Assembly: GCA_003222275.1 (NCBI GenBank) | Contig: QHVJ01000126.1 | Location: 1 to 41,858, forward strand | DNA length: 41,858 nt | Origin: Acidobacteriota bacterium | GTDB taxonomy: Bacteria > Acidobacteriota > Vicinamibacteria > Fen-336 | Direction of reading: 5' to 3' | Shown here: piece by piece, positions 32,469 to 41,225 of the stretch | Layout of the letters: every line of letters starts with the position of its first letter | How positions within the stretch are numbered: the stretch's first letter is position 1 | Translations under genes and position numbers: made by a program | The notes under the pieces: generated by a model | Told to the model about the DNA's origin: nothing | The model's input: the letters and a program-made list of their open reading frames with translations, nothing else | The model's database searches: none

Positions 32469-34419
32469 GACGCTGCCCGCCGTCGTTAAGGCTCGCCTGC
32501 CCGTCGCGGATCTTGCGCTGGACCAGGGCTCGATCGAGCTCCTCCCCCTCGTCCTCGCCGTCGAGGGCCCGGCGCCAGAAGACCAGGGCCTCCTGCACGT
32601 TGCCGCGGCGCTTCAGGATGTCGCCGAGATGGTCGAAGACCACCGCGCTGTTGCGTTCCTTCGAGACTGCCCGGCGGAGAAATTGCTCGGCGGGGACGAG
32701 CTGCTCGAGCCGGTAGAGGGCCCAGCCCAGGCTGTCGAGGTACGCGCCGTTCTCGGGGTCGAGGTCCACCGCGCGCTGGATGAGCTTCATGGCCTCGTCG
32801 ACCTTGACGCCGCGGTCGGCGTTCATGTAGCCGAGGTAGTTCAGGATCGGGGCCGAGTCCGGCTGCACGGCGAGCGCCTCGCGGAAGACGGCCTCGGCGT
32901 CGTCGGCCCGCTTCTGCCGCTCGAGGGCCGCGCCGAGCTGGAACAGGATGCGCACGTCGCGAGGATTCAGCTTGCGCGCGTCCTGCAGCGTGGACTCGGC
33001 GTCCGCGTAGCGCTTGGCCCGCTGGTAGAAATCGGCCACCTCGACGAGCACGGCCGCGTCGGGCGGCGTCTTCTTTCGCAGTCCCTCGACGATGGCCGTC
33101 GCCCCCGGCATGTCACCCTTCAGCCGGAGGAGGGTGGCCTCCTGGGTGGCGAGATCGGCGTCGTCGGGGAACCGCTTCCGGGCGGCGCGTGCCTCCTCGA
33201 GGCCACGGTCGTAGTCCTTGGCCAGGGTCAACGCCTCGATCTGGTGGCCGAGCAGGGCCGCATCGGCGTCGCCGCCGACCACCTTGGCCTTTCCGAAGGC
33301 GTCGGCCGCCTCGGCGAAGCGGCCCAGCTGCTGGTACGCGAAGCCGAGGTGGAGAAGGAATACCCTGTCGTTGTTGCCGGTCTCTTCGGCGTCCTCACCC
33401 TTTCGGTCGCGGGCGAGGATCGACTCGAGGGCGGTCACGGCGGAGCCGAAGTCGCGCCGCGCCTCCGCGATCGTGATCTTCAGGTAGGCGGCCTTGAGGT
33501 CGTTCTTGTCCTGGGCCAGCGCCTGATCCGCGACCTCGCGCGCCTTGTCGAACTCCTTCAGGTCCCGCAGTGCGCGGCCCTTGAGGTCGAGGGCGAAGCG
33601 GTTCTTCGCATCGCTCGCGAGAACCGCGTCGGCCTCGGCCAGCGCCTCCTTCGGCCGGTGGGCACGGTAGAGCACCTCGCCAAGGCTGATGTGCAGACGG
33701 AGGCTGCGCGGCTCGACCTCGAGGGCCTTGCGGTAATGGAGGATGGCCTGATCCGTCTGGTCCGCCCGCGCGTAGATCTCGCCCAGCGCCTGGTACACGC
33801 GCGCGGAATTGGGCTGCAGCTCCAGCGCCTTCTTGAAGGCCGCCGCCGCCTGGTCGGACTCGCCGAGGGCGAGGTATTGCGCGCCCAGCTGCACGAAACC
33901 CTCGAAGCTGCCGGGATCGAGGGCCAGGTAGCGCTGCCAGACCCGCACGCCGTCCTTGGGCTGGTTGAGCTGCCGGTAGACCTCGGCCAGAGCCAGCATC
34001 GTCTGCCCGTCGCCCGGCTGGAGGCGGAGGACCTCCTCGTATTCGCCCGCCGCATGCTTGAGCGCGTCGTCAGCGCCTTCCCCCTCGGCGCGGCCGCGGT
34101 AGAGCTGGGCCAGGGCGAGGTGGGACTCCGCGCTGTCGCCAGCGAGCCGGACCGCTTCCTTCGCCTCGGCCACCGCCTCGTCGAGGCGGCCCGCCTCCTG
34201 CAGGAGACGGGCGATCTCCGCCCGGACCTCACCCGCGCCCGGATCCAGCTTCTGCGCCTTGCGGTACTCCTGGAGCGACTCGGTGACGTCGCCGGAGAGC
34301 CGGGCCTGCTGGCCGAGACAGAAGTGGTAATAGGCCTCGGCGCGCTGCGCGCTGCCGCTGCTTGCGGCCGCGGCGGGCGCGGCCAACGCCAGCAACAGTC
34401 CCATCCAAGCCATCGTCAT
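32461..34419 (-). CDS. exported TPR-repeat protein
   Basis: This 652-residue protein has a signal peptide (residues 1-20, ending near AAPAAAASS) and about 14-16 tetratricopeptide-like helical pairs. Typical phrases are EYRKAQKLDPGAGEV, HYRKALEVEPRSLRLHISLGEVLYRA and LGYMNADRGVKVDEAMKLIQRAVDLDPENGAYLDSLGWALYRL. Such proteins form periplasmic or envelope scaffolds; no partner can be named. The ATG at 34419 (or 34413) fits the signal peptide and the promoter just upstream; the longer frame to 34509 has no support. The final codon pair and TGA come from the repeat array, so the original C-terminus may have been changed by the insertion. Confidence 0.82.
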   Translation of the reverse strand: MTMAWMGLLLALAAPAAAASSGSAQRAEAYYHFCLGQQARLSGDVTESLQEYRKAQKLDPGAGEVRAEIARLLQEAGRLDEAVAEAKEAVRLAGDSAESHLALAQLYRGRAEGEGADDALKHAAGEYEEVLRLQPGDGQTMLALAEVYRQLNQPKDGVRVWQRYLALDPGSFEGFVQLGAQYLALGESDQAAAAFKKALELQPNSARVYQALGEIYARADQTDQAILHYRKALEVEPRSLRLHISLGEVLYRAHRPKEALAEADAVLASDAKNRFALDLKGRALRDLKEFDKAREVADQALAQDKNDLKAAYLKITIAEARRDFGSAVTALESILARDRKGEDAEETGNNDRVFLLHLGFAYQQLGRFAEAADAFGKAKVVGGDADAALLGHQIEALTLAKDYDRGLEEARAARKRFPDDADLATQEATLLRLKGDMPGATAIVEGLRKKTPPDAAVLVEVADFYQRAKRYADAESTLQDARKLNPRDVRILFQLGAALERQKRADDAEAVFREALAVQPDSAPILNYLGYMNADRGVKVDEAMKLIQRAVDLDPENGAYLDSLGWALYRLEQLVPAEQFLRRAVSKERNSAVVFDHLGDILKRRGNVQEALVFWRRALDGEDEGEELDRALVQRKIRDGQASLNDGGQRRP

Positions 34420-34443
34420 CGTGGTGCCAGGGCCCCCCCGGCG

Positions 34444-34473
34444 ATTCTCACACGCCGCGCGACGACGAGTCAA
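34444..34473 (-). promoter_or_regulatory. candidate sigma-70 promoter of the TPR-lipoprotein-ispE operon
   Basis: On the minus strand TTGACT (34473-34468) and GAGAAT (34449-34444) are spaced 18 bp apart. The expected transcript start is about 15-20 nt before the TPR ATG at 34419. The position in a gap and the short leader support it. Confidence 0.5.
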
Positions 34474-34540
34474 AGAGGCGTCGTACCGCGGCGCCGGGGG
34501 CGCGGCCATGGAAGCCGCACCCCCGGCGGTCGATCCCGCC

Positions 34541-34834
34541 TCAGGCCGCTCGCGAATGGGCCCGGAACTCCTCGAGGATCCACTCCTTCACCCGCTTGGC
34601 GTCGGCGGCGATCCCCTCCGCCGACCGCAGGTAGTCGTAGAAGCGTCTCTCGTTGCCGACCCCGCTCGCCCGCGAGGGGAAGGTGACGAAGACCTCGCCT
34701 TCCGGGCTGCGCCAGAGGCTGAAGCCGACGAGCTTCATCCCCGCGAGCGGGCCTACCTCCTCGCCGAACACCACCTCCGCCTCGCACACCAGCCGCTCGG
34801 GCCGGCTCTCCTTCTCCACGAATTGCACGCGCAT
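34541..34834 (-). CDS. small protein with possible SpoVG-like fold
   Basis: This 97-residue soluble protein shows the layout MRVQFVEKES, LVCEAEVVF, GMKLVGFSLWRSPEGEVFVTFPSRA, then a helical end (RVKEWILEEFRAHS). This order, especially the FVTFPSR strand after a beta-turn, resembles SpoVG (FVAMPSK) but the similarity is weak and by eye only. The ATG at 34834 is chosen because AGGAGG lies 5 nt upstream; an ATG at 34867 has no such site. It is the first gene of the minus-strand block, 121 bp before the TPR gene. If not SpoVG-like, it is of unknown function. Confidence 0.6.
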   Translation of the reverse strand: MRVQFVEKESRPERLVCEAEVVFGEEVGPLAGMKLVGFSLWRSPEGEVFVTFPSRASGVGNERRFYDYLRSAEGIAADAKRVKEWILEEFRAHSRAA

Positions 34835-35032
34835 CACGACCTCCTCGTCGCTTGTCAGCGCCGTCATTCGCCATCAGGTGCCGGCGGGAGAGGGCCGGCG
34901 GGGGGCGGGGGCGTCCCACCCGTGTCGCGTGCGACGGGGACGGCCAAGGGCCACTATGCGACAGACACCGGTCGTACGAGGTCCGCGGCCTGATGCTACC
35001 GCTGCCACGAAGGCATGAGCTACACTGCGCAA

Positions 35033-35203
35033 ATGGCGATCCATCCCGATCTGCTCGAGATACTGGCGTGTCCGGTGTGCAAGACTCCGGTGGAGCCGGT
35101 CAAGAAGGGCGAGGGGCTGCGCTGCGAGCAGTGCAAGCGCGTCTACCCCGTGCGGGACGACATACCGATCATGCTCCCCGAGGAAGCCACCATCGAGGAC
35201 TGA
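35033..35203 (+). CDS. Trm112-like zinc-ribbon protein (YcaR/UPF0434 family)
   Basis: This 56-residue protein has [11 protein letters not shown], a second [15 protein letters not shown] and the end [12 protein letters not shown], the standard Trm112p-like pattern, with four cysteines for one zinc. Trm112-type proteins activate methyltransferases in eukaryotes; in bacteria the role is not settled, and the gene often lies next to LPS genes such as lpxK or kdsB, as here next to an O-antigen ligase. The ATG at 35033 matches the family N-terminus; the ATG at 35015 would add six residues. The divergent gap 34835-35014 shows no clear promoter. Confidence 0.85.
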   Translation: MAIHPDLLEILACPVCKTPVEPVKKGEGLRCEQCKRVYPVRDDIPIMLPEEATIED

Positions 35204-35212
35204 GACGCTCAT

Positions 35213-36553
35213 TTGAATCTCGAGCGCGTCCAGCGCGGGCTCGTGGCCGCGGTGGCGGCGACCTGCCTGGTCTCGATCTTCGCCGCCGAGATCTTCCTCG
35301 CCCTCGCCACCGCCATCTATCTCGCGCGCCTCGTTCGTGGATCGACCCGGCTGGAGCACCTGCCCCTCGACGGGCCGCTGCTGGCCTTCACCGTCTGGTC
35401 GATCCTGTCCGCCGCCTTCGCCCCGGATCCCCTCGCCGCCCACCGCAGCGTCAAGCAGCTCGTCCTGTTTTCACTGCTCTACGTGGCCGTCGATACCCTT
35501 CGCGACGAAGAGGCGCGCGAGCGCGTCGTCGATTCCGCGCTGCTGGGCGGCGTGGTGCTCGCCGCGGGCTCGATCCAGCAATACCTGTTCCTCGGCTTCG
35601 ACACGATCCAGCACCGTCCGCGTAGCTTCCTGGGCCACTACATGACCGCGTCCGGCCTCGTCATGGGCGTGCTGGTGGTCGCGGCGGCGCGGCTGGCTTT
35701 CCGGCGCGGGCCGCTCCCCCGCCCCTCGCCCCGCGACCTGCGGGCGCTGGCGATCGTGATGGGAGCGCTCGTGATACTCACGCTGTTCCAGCGCGCCGAT
35801 CTGTTCGCGGTGGAGGCCGAGCGGCTGTTCGTGGCCGCGCTCTCCGCCGCGGCCGCGGCGATGGTGCTCTCCCGCGGGTCCTGGCCCGACCGGACGACCG
35901 GCGCGCTGCTCGCCGTCCTCGCCGTTCCCGTCTGCACGGTGGCGCTGCTGCTCTCGCTCACGCGCAACGCGTGGCTCGGCACCCTGGCCGGCCTGGTCGC
36001 GCTCGCCTTCCTGCGCGCGCCGAAAGCGCTCTGGCTGCTGCCGGCGGGCGCGGCGGCGCTGCTCGTCCTGGGCCCCGCGCGGGTCGTCGACCGGCTCACG
36101 GTCACCGACGCGAGCAGCCGCGACCGCTACTACATGTGGCAGGCGGGGGTCGACATGATCCGGGACAAGCCGGTCTTCGGACAGGGCCCGCGGATGATCC
36201 AGGCCGTCTATCCGGCCTACCGCTGGCCCGAAGCCCCCAATCCCGTGACGCCGCACCTCCACAACAACGCCCTCCAGATCGCCGCCGAGCGCGGCCTGCC
36301 GTGCCTCGTCTGGTGGCTGTGGCTGGTGGCGGCGGTTCTCGGAGACGCCTGGCGCGAGGTGCACCGGGGCGCGTTCGGGCCCGGATGGGCGGCGGCGGCG
36401 GCCTTCGCGCTGCTCGTGGCGGTGCTCGTCGCGGGGCTCTTCGAATACAATTTCGGGGACTCCGAAATCCTGATGTTCCTCCTTCTCGTCAGCTCCCTCC
36501 CGTATGCCCTGCGCCGGCAGCGGGTCGCCGTCGCGGCGGCCGCTCGCGCATGA
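35213..36553 (+). CDS. O-antigen ligase-like membrane protein (WaaL/Wzy_C family)
   Basis: This 446-residue protein has about eleven hydrophobic segments. SLTRNAWLG and DRYYMWQAGVDMIRDKPVFGQGP mark the Wzy_C domain, with a periplasmic loop containing HLHNNALQIAAERG. These enzymes join O-antigen to lipid A-core or act on other polysaccharides or proteins. The heptose kinase next door favours LPS. The start is TTG at 35213, 9 nt after the Trm112 stop, without a strong Shine-Dalgarno site. It overlaps the kinase gene by 4 bp. Confidence 0.85.
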   Translation: MNLERVQRGLVAAVAATCLVSIFAAEIFLALATAIYLARLVRGSTRLEHLPLDGPLLAFTVWSILSAAFAPDPLAAHRSVKQLVLFSLLYVAVDTLRDEEARERVVDSALLGGVVLAAGSIQQYLFLGFDTIQHRPRSFLGHYMTASGLVMGVLVVAAARLAFRRGPLPRPSPRDLRALAIVMGALVILTLFQRADLFAVEAERLFVAALSAAAAAMVLSRGSWPDRTTGALLAVLAVPVCTVALLLSLTRNAWLGTLAGLVALAFLRAPKALWLLPAGAAALLVLGPARVVDRLTVTDASSRDRYYMWQAGVDMIRDKPVFGQGPRMIQAVYPAYRWPEAPNPVTPHLHNNALQIAAERGLPCLVWWLWLVAAVLGDAWREVHRGAFGPGWAAAAAFALLVAVLVAGLFEYNFGDSEILMFLLLVSSLPYALRRQRVAVAAAARA

Positions 36554-37545
36554 AGCCCCTCTCGGCCCGCTCGGCTCGCCGCCTGCTGAACGCCATGCAG
36601 GGGCGAAGGGTGCTCGTCCTCGGCGACGTCATGCTCGACGAGTTCCTGTGGGGCACGGTGGGCCGGATCTCGCCGGAGGCGCCGGTGCCGGTCGTGGAGG
36701 TCACCCGCCACAGCTTCCACCTCGGCGGCGCCGGCAACGTGGCCCACAACGTGCGCATCCTCGGGGGCGAGGCGGTGCTCGCGGGCGTGATCGGCCGCGA
36801 CGTGGCCGGGGACCGCGTGCGGGAGACGCTGGACGCCGCGGGAGTGGTCTCGGCCCTGGCGGTGGCCGACGCCGGACGCCCGACGACGGTGAAGACGCGC
36901 ATCGTCGCCCATCACCAGCAGATCGTCCGCGCCGACCGCGAGCGGTCCGACGACCTTCCCCGCGGGCTCGAGGACGCGCTGCTCGCGCAGGTCGCCCGCG
37001 CCCTGCCCGGCTGTGTCGCCCTCGTCCTTTCCGATTACCAGAAGGGCGTCGTGACGCCCCGGCTCATGCGCTCCGTGCTCGCGCTGGCCCGCCGCCGGCG
37101 GGTGCCGGTGCTGGTGGACCCCAAGGTCCGCCACTTCCGCCTCTACCGCCGCGTCAGCGTCGTGACCCCGAACCACCGGGAAGCGGAGCAGGCGACGGGC
37201 ATCGCCATCCGCACCGACCGCGACCTGCGGGCGGCCGGGGAGCGCATATTGAAGATGCTCGGCTGCGAAGCCGTCCTCGTCACGCGCGGCGAGCTGGGCA
37301 TGAGCCTGTTTCCCTCCGGCGGGCGCGCCGTGCACCTGCCGACGGCGGCCCGCGAGGTCTTCGACGTCACCGGCGCCGGGGATACCGTCATCGCCACCGT
37401 CGGCCTCGCCCTCGGCGCGGGGGCCACGCTGGCCGAGGCGGCGATGCTCGCCAACCACGCCGCGGGAGTCGTCGTCGGCAAGCTCGGCACCGCCACCGCC
37501 GCTCCGGCCGAGGTGCTTGCCGCGGTGGAGGGCGCGCGGGCATGA
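36550..37545 (+). CDS. rfaE1: D-glycero-beta-D-manno-heptose-7-phosphate kinase, kinase domain only
   Basis: This 331-residue PfkB-family kinase has the family opening GDVMLDEFLWG-GRISPEAPVPVVEV, a GGAGNVAHN substrate loop, DYQKGVVTPRL and the catalytic VTGAGDTVIA. This matches the N-terminal kinase half of HldE; the cytidylyltransferase domain is absent and must be encoded elsewhere as RfaE2. The product feeds ADP-heptose synthesis for the LPS inner core. The ATG overlaps the ligase stop and its own stop overlaps the next gene (both ATGA). Confidence 0.9.
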   Translation: MKPLSARSARRLLNAMQGRRVLVLGDVMLDEFLWGTVGRISPEAPVPVVEVTRHSFHLGGAGNVAHNVRILGGEAVLAGVIGRDVAGDRVRETLDAAGVVSALAVADAGRPTTVKTRIVAHHQQIVRADRERSDDLPRGLEDALLAQVARALPGCVALVLSDYQKGVVTPRLMRSVLALARRRRVPVLVDPKVRHFRLYRRVSVVTPNHREAEQATGIAIRTDRDLRAAGERILKMLGCEAVLVTRGELGMSLFPSGGRAVHLPTAAREVFDVTGAGDTVIATVGLALGAGATLAEAAMLANHAAGVVVGKLGTATAAPAEVLAAVEGARA

Positions 37546-38678
37546 AGGTCGCCGTCGTCGGCGCCGGTCCCGGGGGCGCGCTCCTGGCGTGGCACCTGGC
37601 CCACGACGGCGCGGCGGTCACCGTCTTCGACGCGTCGCACCCGCGCGAGAAGCCCTGCGGAGGGGGGGTCACCGCGCGCGCGCTCGACCTGCTTCCGCCC
37701 GCGCCTCCCGACGACCCGCTCCCCGTCCGGCTCGTCGAGACGTGCCGGTTCGAGTCGGGGATGGGGCACGGCGTCGACGTGCCCCTGACGCGGCCGGTCG
37801 CGGTCGCCGCCCGGCGCGAGCTGGACGGCTGGATCCTGCGGCGGGCGGTGGCGGCGGGAGCGCAGCACGTGTGCGAGCGCGTCACGGAGGTGGACGCCGC
37901 GGGCCGCATCCGCACCGGGGCGGCCGTCGCGCGTGTCTTCGACGTGGTGGTGGGCGCGGACGGCGCGGGCAGCCTCGTGCGCCGCACGCTGACCGGCCCC
38001 ACGCCGAAGGAGCGGCTGATGATGGCCGCGGGATGGTTCGCCCGGGGGACGGCGCCCATGGCCGTCCGGTTCGTGACGGACCTTTCGGGATACCTGTGGC
38101 TGTTCCCGCGGCCCGACCACGTCGGCGTCGGGATCTGCGCTCCCCTCGCGGCCGTACCCACCCGGCGGATGCTCGACCGGCTCGAGCGTGAGGTGGCGGT
38201 GAGCTTTCCCGCCCTGCTCGACGATGAGGCTCCCCGCTACGCGCACACCATCCCCTCCCCTTCGGCGGACCCGCGCTCCATCCTGGAGGTCGCGGGCGCA
38301 CGCTGGGCCCTGGTGGGCGACGCGGCCGCCTTCGCCGATCCGATCACGGGGGAGGGCATCTTCTTCGCGCTGCGCTCGGCAACCGTGCTCGCGCAGACGT
38401 TGCGCGAGAGCGGTTCCCCCGCGGGCTATCCCGCCCGCGCCCTCGAGGACTTCGGTCGCGAGCTGAACAAGGCCGCCGCCCTGCGCGACCGGTTCTACTC
38501 GCCGGGCCTCGCCCGGCGCATGATCGCCTACGCGGGGCGCAGCCGCGCGATCCGTGGCGTGCTCGCCGACCTCGTCCTCGGGGAGCAGGGGTATCTCTCG
38601 CTCAAGCGCCGGCTGCTGCGCACCGGTCCCCGCTTCTTGCTCGAAACCGCGGCTTCGTCGTTGTTTTCCGCCGCATAG
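37542..38678 (+). CDS. geranylgeranyl-reductase-family FAD oxidoreductase
   Basis: This 378-residue flavoprotein starts with the Rossmann motif KVAVVGAGPGGALLAWHLA. It has PREKPCGGGVT near residue 45 and GDAAAFADPITGEGIFFALRSA near residue 265, both hallmarks of the geranylgeranyl reductase family. Relatives reduce double bonds in polyprenyl chains (chlorophyll phytol, archaeal lipids, quinones, polyprenyl carriers); which one applies is unknown. Coupling (ATGA) with the heptose kinase and O-antigen ligase suggests an envelope lipid carrier, but this is inference. The C-terminus is cationic and amphipathic. Confidence 0.82.
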   Translation: MKVAVVGAGPGGALLAWHLAHDGAAVTVFDASHPREKPCGGGVTARALDLLPPAPPDDPLPVRLVETCRFESGMGHGVDVPLTRPVAVAARRELDGWILRRAVAAGAQHVCERVTEVDAAGRIRTGAAVARVFDVVVGADGAGSLVRRTLTGPTPKERLMMAAGWFARGTAPMAVRFVTDLSGYLWLFPRPDHVGVGICAPLAAVPTRRMLDRLEREVAVSFPALLDDEAPRYAHTIPSPSADPRSILEVAGARWALVGDAAAFADPITGEGIFFALRSATVLAQTLRESGSPAGYPARALEDFGRELNKAAALRDRFYSPGLARRMIAYAGRSRAIRGVLADLVLGEQGYLSLKRRLLRTGPRFLLETAASSLFSAA

Positions 38679-38689
38679 CGTTGCCCTTC

Positions 38690-38733
38690 AACGCAGAGGA
38701 CGCGGAGAACGAACGGACAGGACGCGGAGAACG
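38690..38733 (+). repeat. ACGCGGAG-type repeat, second locus
   Basis: AACGCAGAGGACGCGGAGAACG at 38690-38711 is followed by a partial copy at 38716-38733. It equals the block at 13650-13671 and its inverse at 13759-13780 with few changes. As there, it lies between the 3' ends of convergent genes. Confidence 0.7.
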
Positions 38734-38759
38734 GAACAAGGAGCAAACAACAACAGCGC

Positions 38760-38833
38760 GAGCGGAGCGGGATTCACTCCCGCGTAGCGAGCGGGGGGTC
38801 TGGGGGGTGCGCCGCTAGCACCCCCCAGCTCAA
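38760..38833 (+). repeat. single copy of the bipartite hairpin repeat at the purH 3' end
   Basis: The copy holds hairpin 1 (GCGGGA-TTCAC-TCCCGC) and hairpin 2 (CTGGGGGGTGC, 7-nt loop, GCACCCCCCAG). Relative to the 32 kb copies, one stem pair changes from C-G to T-A on both arms, a compensatory change. It stops 2 bp before the purH stop codon. Confidence 0.9.
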
Positions 38834-38835
38834 TT

Positions 38836-40407
38836 TCAGTGCCGAAAGTGCCTGACGCCCGTGAAGACCATCGCGAGCTTGTGCTCGTCGGCGGCGGCGA
38901 TGACCTCCTCGTCCTTCACCGACCCGCCGGGCTGGATGACCGCCGTGGCCCCCGCCTTCGCGATCTCGTCGACGCCGTCGCGGAAGGGGAAGAACGCGTC
39001 GGAGGCGGCGGCCGTGCCCTTCAGGGGTAGCTGCGCCTTCAGGGCGGCGAAGCGGGCGGCGTCTACGCGGCTCATCTGCCCGGCGCCGACGCCGATCGTC
39101 TGCACGCCGCTCGCGTAGACGATGGCGTTCGACTTGACGTGCTTGGCGACCGTCCACGCGAAGAGGAGCGCCTTCCACTCCTCCGCGGTGGGCCGGCGCT
39201 TGGTGACCACCTCGCACTTGTCCTTCTCCAGCCGGTGCAGGTCCCACTCCTGGGCCAGCACCCCGCCCATCACCCGGCGCAGGTCGAAACCAGTGACGCG
39301 GTGGATGGAGGTCGTGTCCATGTCCATGACGCGCAGGTTCTTCTTGGTCGCCAGGGCCTCCTTCGCCGCGCCCTCGTAGCCGGGAGCGATCACCGCCTCG
39401 ACGAAGACCTTGGCCAGCGCCTCCGCCGCGCCCTTGTCCACCTTGCGGTTGAAGGCCACGATGCCCCCGAAGGCCGACGTGGGGTCGCACGCCCAGGCGC
39501 GCTCGTACGCCTCGAGCGGGCCCGCGCCGAGCGCGGTGCCGCAGGGGTTGGTGTGCTTGATGATCACGCAGGCGGGCTCGGTGAACTCCGTCACCAGCCG
39601 CCACGCCGCGTCCAGGTCGAGGATGTTGTTGAACGAGAGCTCCTTGCCCTGGATCTTGCGGGCCGCGGCCACGGAGTAGAGCGTCGAGCCGAGGTCGCTG
39701 TAGAAGGCGGCCCGCTGGTGCGGGTTCTCGCCGTAGCGCAGGTCCTGCACCTTCTCGAAGTTGAGGGCGAGGCGGTAGGGGAAGACGTCCTCCGACTCGG
39801 CCACCGCGTAGGCACCCTCCCGCACCTCGACCTGGGCGAAGTAGCCGGCCACCGCCGCGTCGTAGCGCGCAGTGTGGCGGAACGCCTTCTGGGCGAAGAA
39901 GAGCCGCGTGGCGGCGTCGACGCCGGACTCGCGGTCGATCTGCTCGAGCAGGAGCGGATAATCGGCGGGGTCCACCACCACCGCCACGTGGCGGAAGTTC
40001 TTCGCCGCCGCCCGAACCATCGACGGCCCTCCGACGTCGATGTTCTCCAGCGCCTCCTCGAAGGGGGCGCCCTTGGCCACCTTGTCCTCGAAGGGATAGA
40101 GGTTGACGACGACCACGTCGACGGCAGCGATGTGGTGATCGGCGAGAGCCTTGCGATGGGCGGGATCGTCGCGGCGGGCGAGGATTCCCGCATGGATCGC
40201 GGGGTGCAGCGTCTTGACGCGGCCGTCGAGTATCTCCGGGAAGCTCGTCACTTCGGACACGCCGGTGACCTTGACCCTGGCCTTGCGCAGCTCGTCGGCG
40301 GTGCCGCCGGTGGAGACGATCTCGAAGCCGCGCGCGGTCAGCCCGCGGGCCAGCTCGACGATGCCGTCCTTGCGATAGACCGAGATCAAGGCGCGGCGCG
40401 CGCTCAC
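38836..40407 (-). CDS. purH: bifunctional AICAR transformylase/IMP cyclohydrolase
   Basis: This 523-residue enzyme carries out the last two steps of IMP synthesis. The IMP cyclohydrolase domain begins [20 protein letters not shown] and contains STGGTADEL. The transformylase domain contains [25 protein letters not shown] and [17 protein letters not shown]. The length is normal. The GTG start at 40407 overlaps the upstream gene's stop by 4 bp. A repeat hairpin lies directly after the stop. Confidence 0.96.
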   Translation of the reverse strand: MSARRALISVYRKDGIVELARGLTARGFEIVSTGGTADELRKARVKVTGVSEVTSFPEILDGRVKTLHPAIHAGILARRDDPAHRKALADHHIAAVDVVVVNLYPFEDKVAKGAPFEEALENIDVGGPSMVRAAAKNFRHVAVVVDPADYPLLLEQIDRESGVDAATRLFFAQKAFRHTARYDAAVAGYFAQVEVREGAYAVAESEDVFPYRLALNFEKVQDLRYGENPHQRAAFYSDLGSTLYSVAAARKIQGKELSFNNILDLDAAWRLVTEFTEPACVIIKHTNPCGTALGAGPLEAYERAWACDPTSAFGGIVAFNRKVDKGAAEALAKVFVEAVIAPGYEGAAKEALATKKNLRVMDMDTTSIHRVTGFDLRRVMGGVLAQEWDLHRLEKDKCEVVTKRRPTAEEWKALLFAWTVAKHVKSNAIVYASGVQTIGVGAGQMSRVDAARFAALKAQLPLKGTAAASDAFFPFRDGVDEIAKAGATAVIQPGGSVKDEEVIAAADEHKLAMVFTGVRHFRH

Positions 40408-41225
40408 TGCTGGCCCCCGCTCCGGGGCGGGGCGGGCGCCGGCGAGACCGGAGACGGAGTGGCGGACGCGGCCGGGGGCTCCTGTGGCCTCACCTCCCGC
40501 GTCGCCGGAATCCGCGTCAAGTCTCCGTTCGCCTCCCGCCACAGGGCGAGCCACGTCACGGCGATGGCGGTCACCGCCCGCGAGTAGGAGAGCGAGCCCA
40601 CGCCGAAGACCGGCGACCGGTAGTCGATGTTGCGGTGGTCCACCACGCGCCCGTTCTGGAACAGCTCCGTACGGATCACGCCGGACTGGCTGCGGCTGCG
40701 GCCCAGGATCGACTGCCAGTAGGCGGGGAGGCGCTGGCTCGGGAGGCGCAGGGCGGCGGCGTCGTCGAGCACCACCGGGATCTTGTCGAGGCTGCCCGCC
40801 ACGAACGCGTAGTACTCGCGGACGACACCCGAGGGATATCCCTCGCTCCCGGCGGAGAGGACGGGGTCGGACAGGTCGGCGGGGATGCGCAGCAGCGCTC
40901 CCAGCTTGATCACCCCTTCGCTCACCCGCTGCTCCTGGAACAGCTCCACCGCCTCCGAAGCACGGCTCTCGAGCGCGGCCACGGTGGCGGGCTGCAGCAC
41001 CCCGGCCGCGAGATCCGCGGCCAGGGCCTGGGCGAGCTCGGGCGGGAAGCGCTGCGCTTCCTCGATGATCTGGGGCTCGCGCTCCGCCATGAGCCGAGCG
41101 AGCGATCGCGGCACCAGGCGCCGGGCGTCGCGGCCCAGGCTCTGCATCAGCACCGCCGGCCACGCGCCTGCCTCACCGGCGAGGCATACCGCGACCGATG
41201 CCGCCAGCAGTGTCCGGAGCTTCAT
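40404..41225 (-). CDS. secreted protein of unknown function
   Basis: This 273-residue protein has a clear signal peptide (residues 1-21, ending AGEAGA before WPAVLM). The mature part is mainly helical, with SARRLVPRSLARLM-like and RVSEGVIKLGALLRIPADLSDP segments, and a Pro/Ala/Ser-rich tail. The Trp at the likely mature N-terminus and the helix that follows recall zinc-dependent phospholipase C/S1-nuclease-like proteins, but the zinc-binding histidines are missing, so such an activity is not supported. It overlaps both the upstream gene (ATGA) and purH (GTGA). Confidence 0.7.
   Translation of the reverse strand: MKLRTLLAASVAVCLAGEAGAWPAVLMQSLGRDARRLVPRSLARLMAEREPQIIEEAQRFPPELAQALAADLAAGVLQPATVAALESRASEAVELFQEQRVSEGVIKLGALLRIPADLSDPVLSAGSEGYPSGVVREYYAFVAGSLDKIPVVLDDAAALRLPSQRLPAYWQSILGRSRSQSGVIRTELFQNGRVVDHRNIDYRSPVFGVGSLSYSRAVTAIAVTWLALWREANGDLTRIPATREVRPQEPPAASATPSPVSPAPAPPRSGGQQ

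Noticed and set aside
32194-34686. Plus-strand open frame of 830 codons opposite the TPR gene
   Set aside because: The minus strand carries regular TPR repeats and a signal peptide; the plus frame owes its start to the repeat array and looks like an antisense shadow.
40404-41225. Zinc-dependent phospholipase C-like enzyme
   Set aside because: Only the N-terminal Trp and a vague helix pattern fit; the required His and Asp ligands are not seen.
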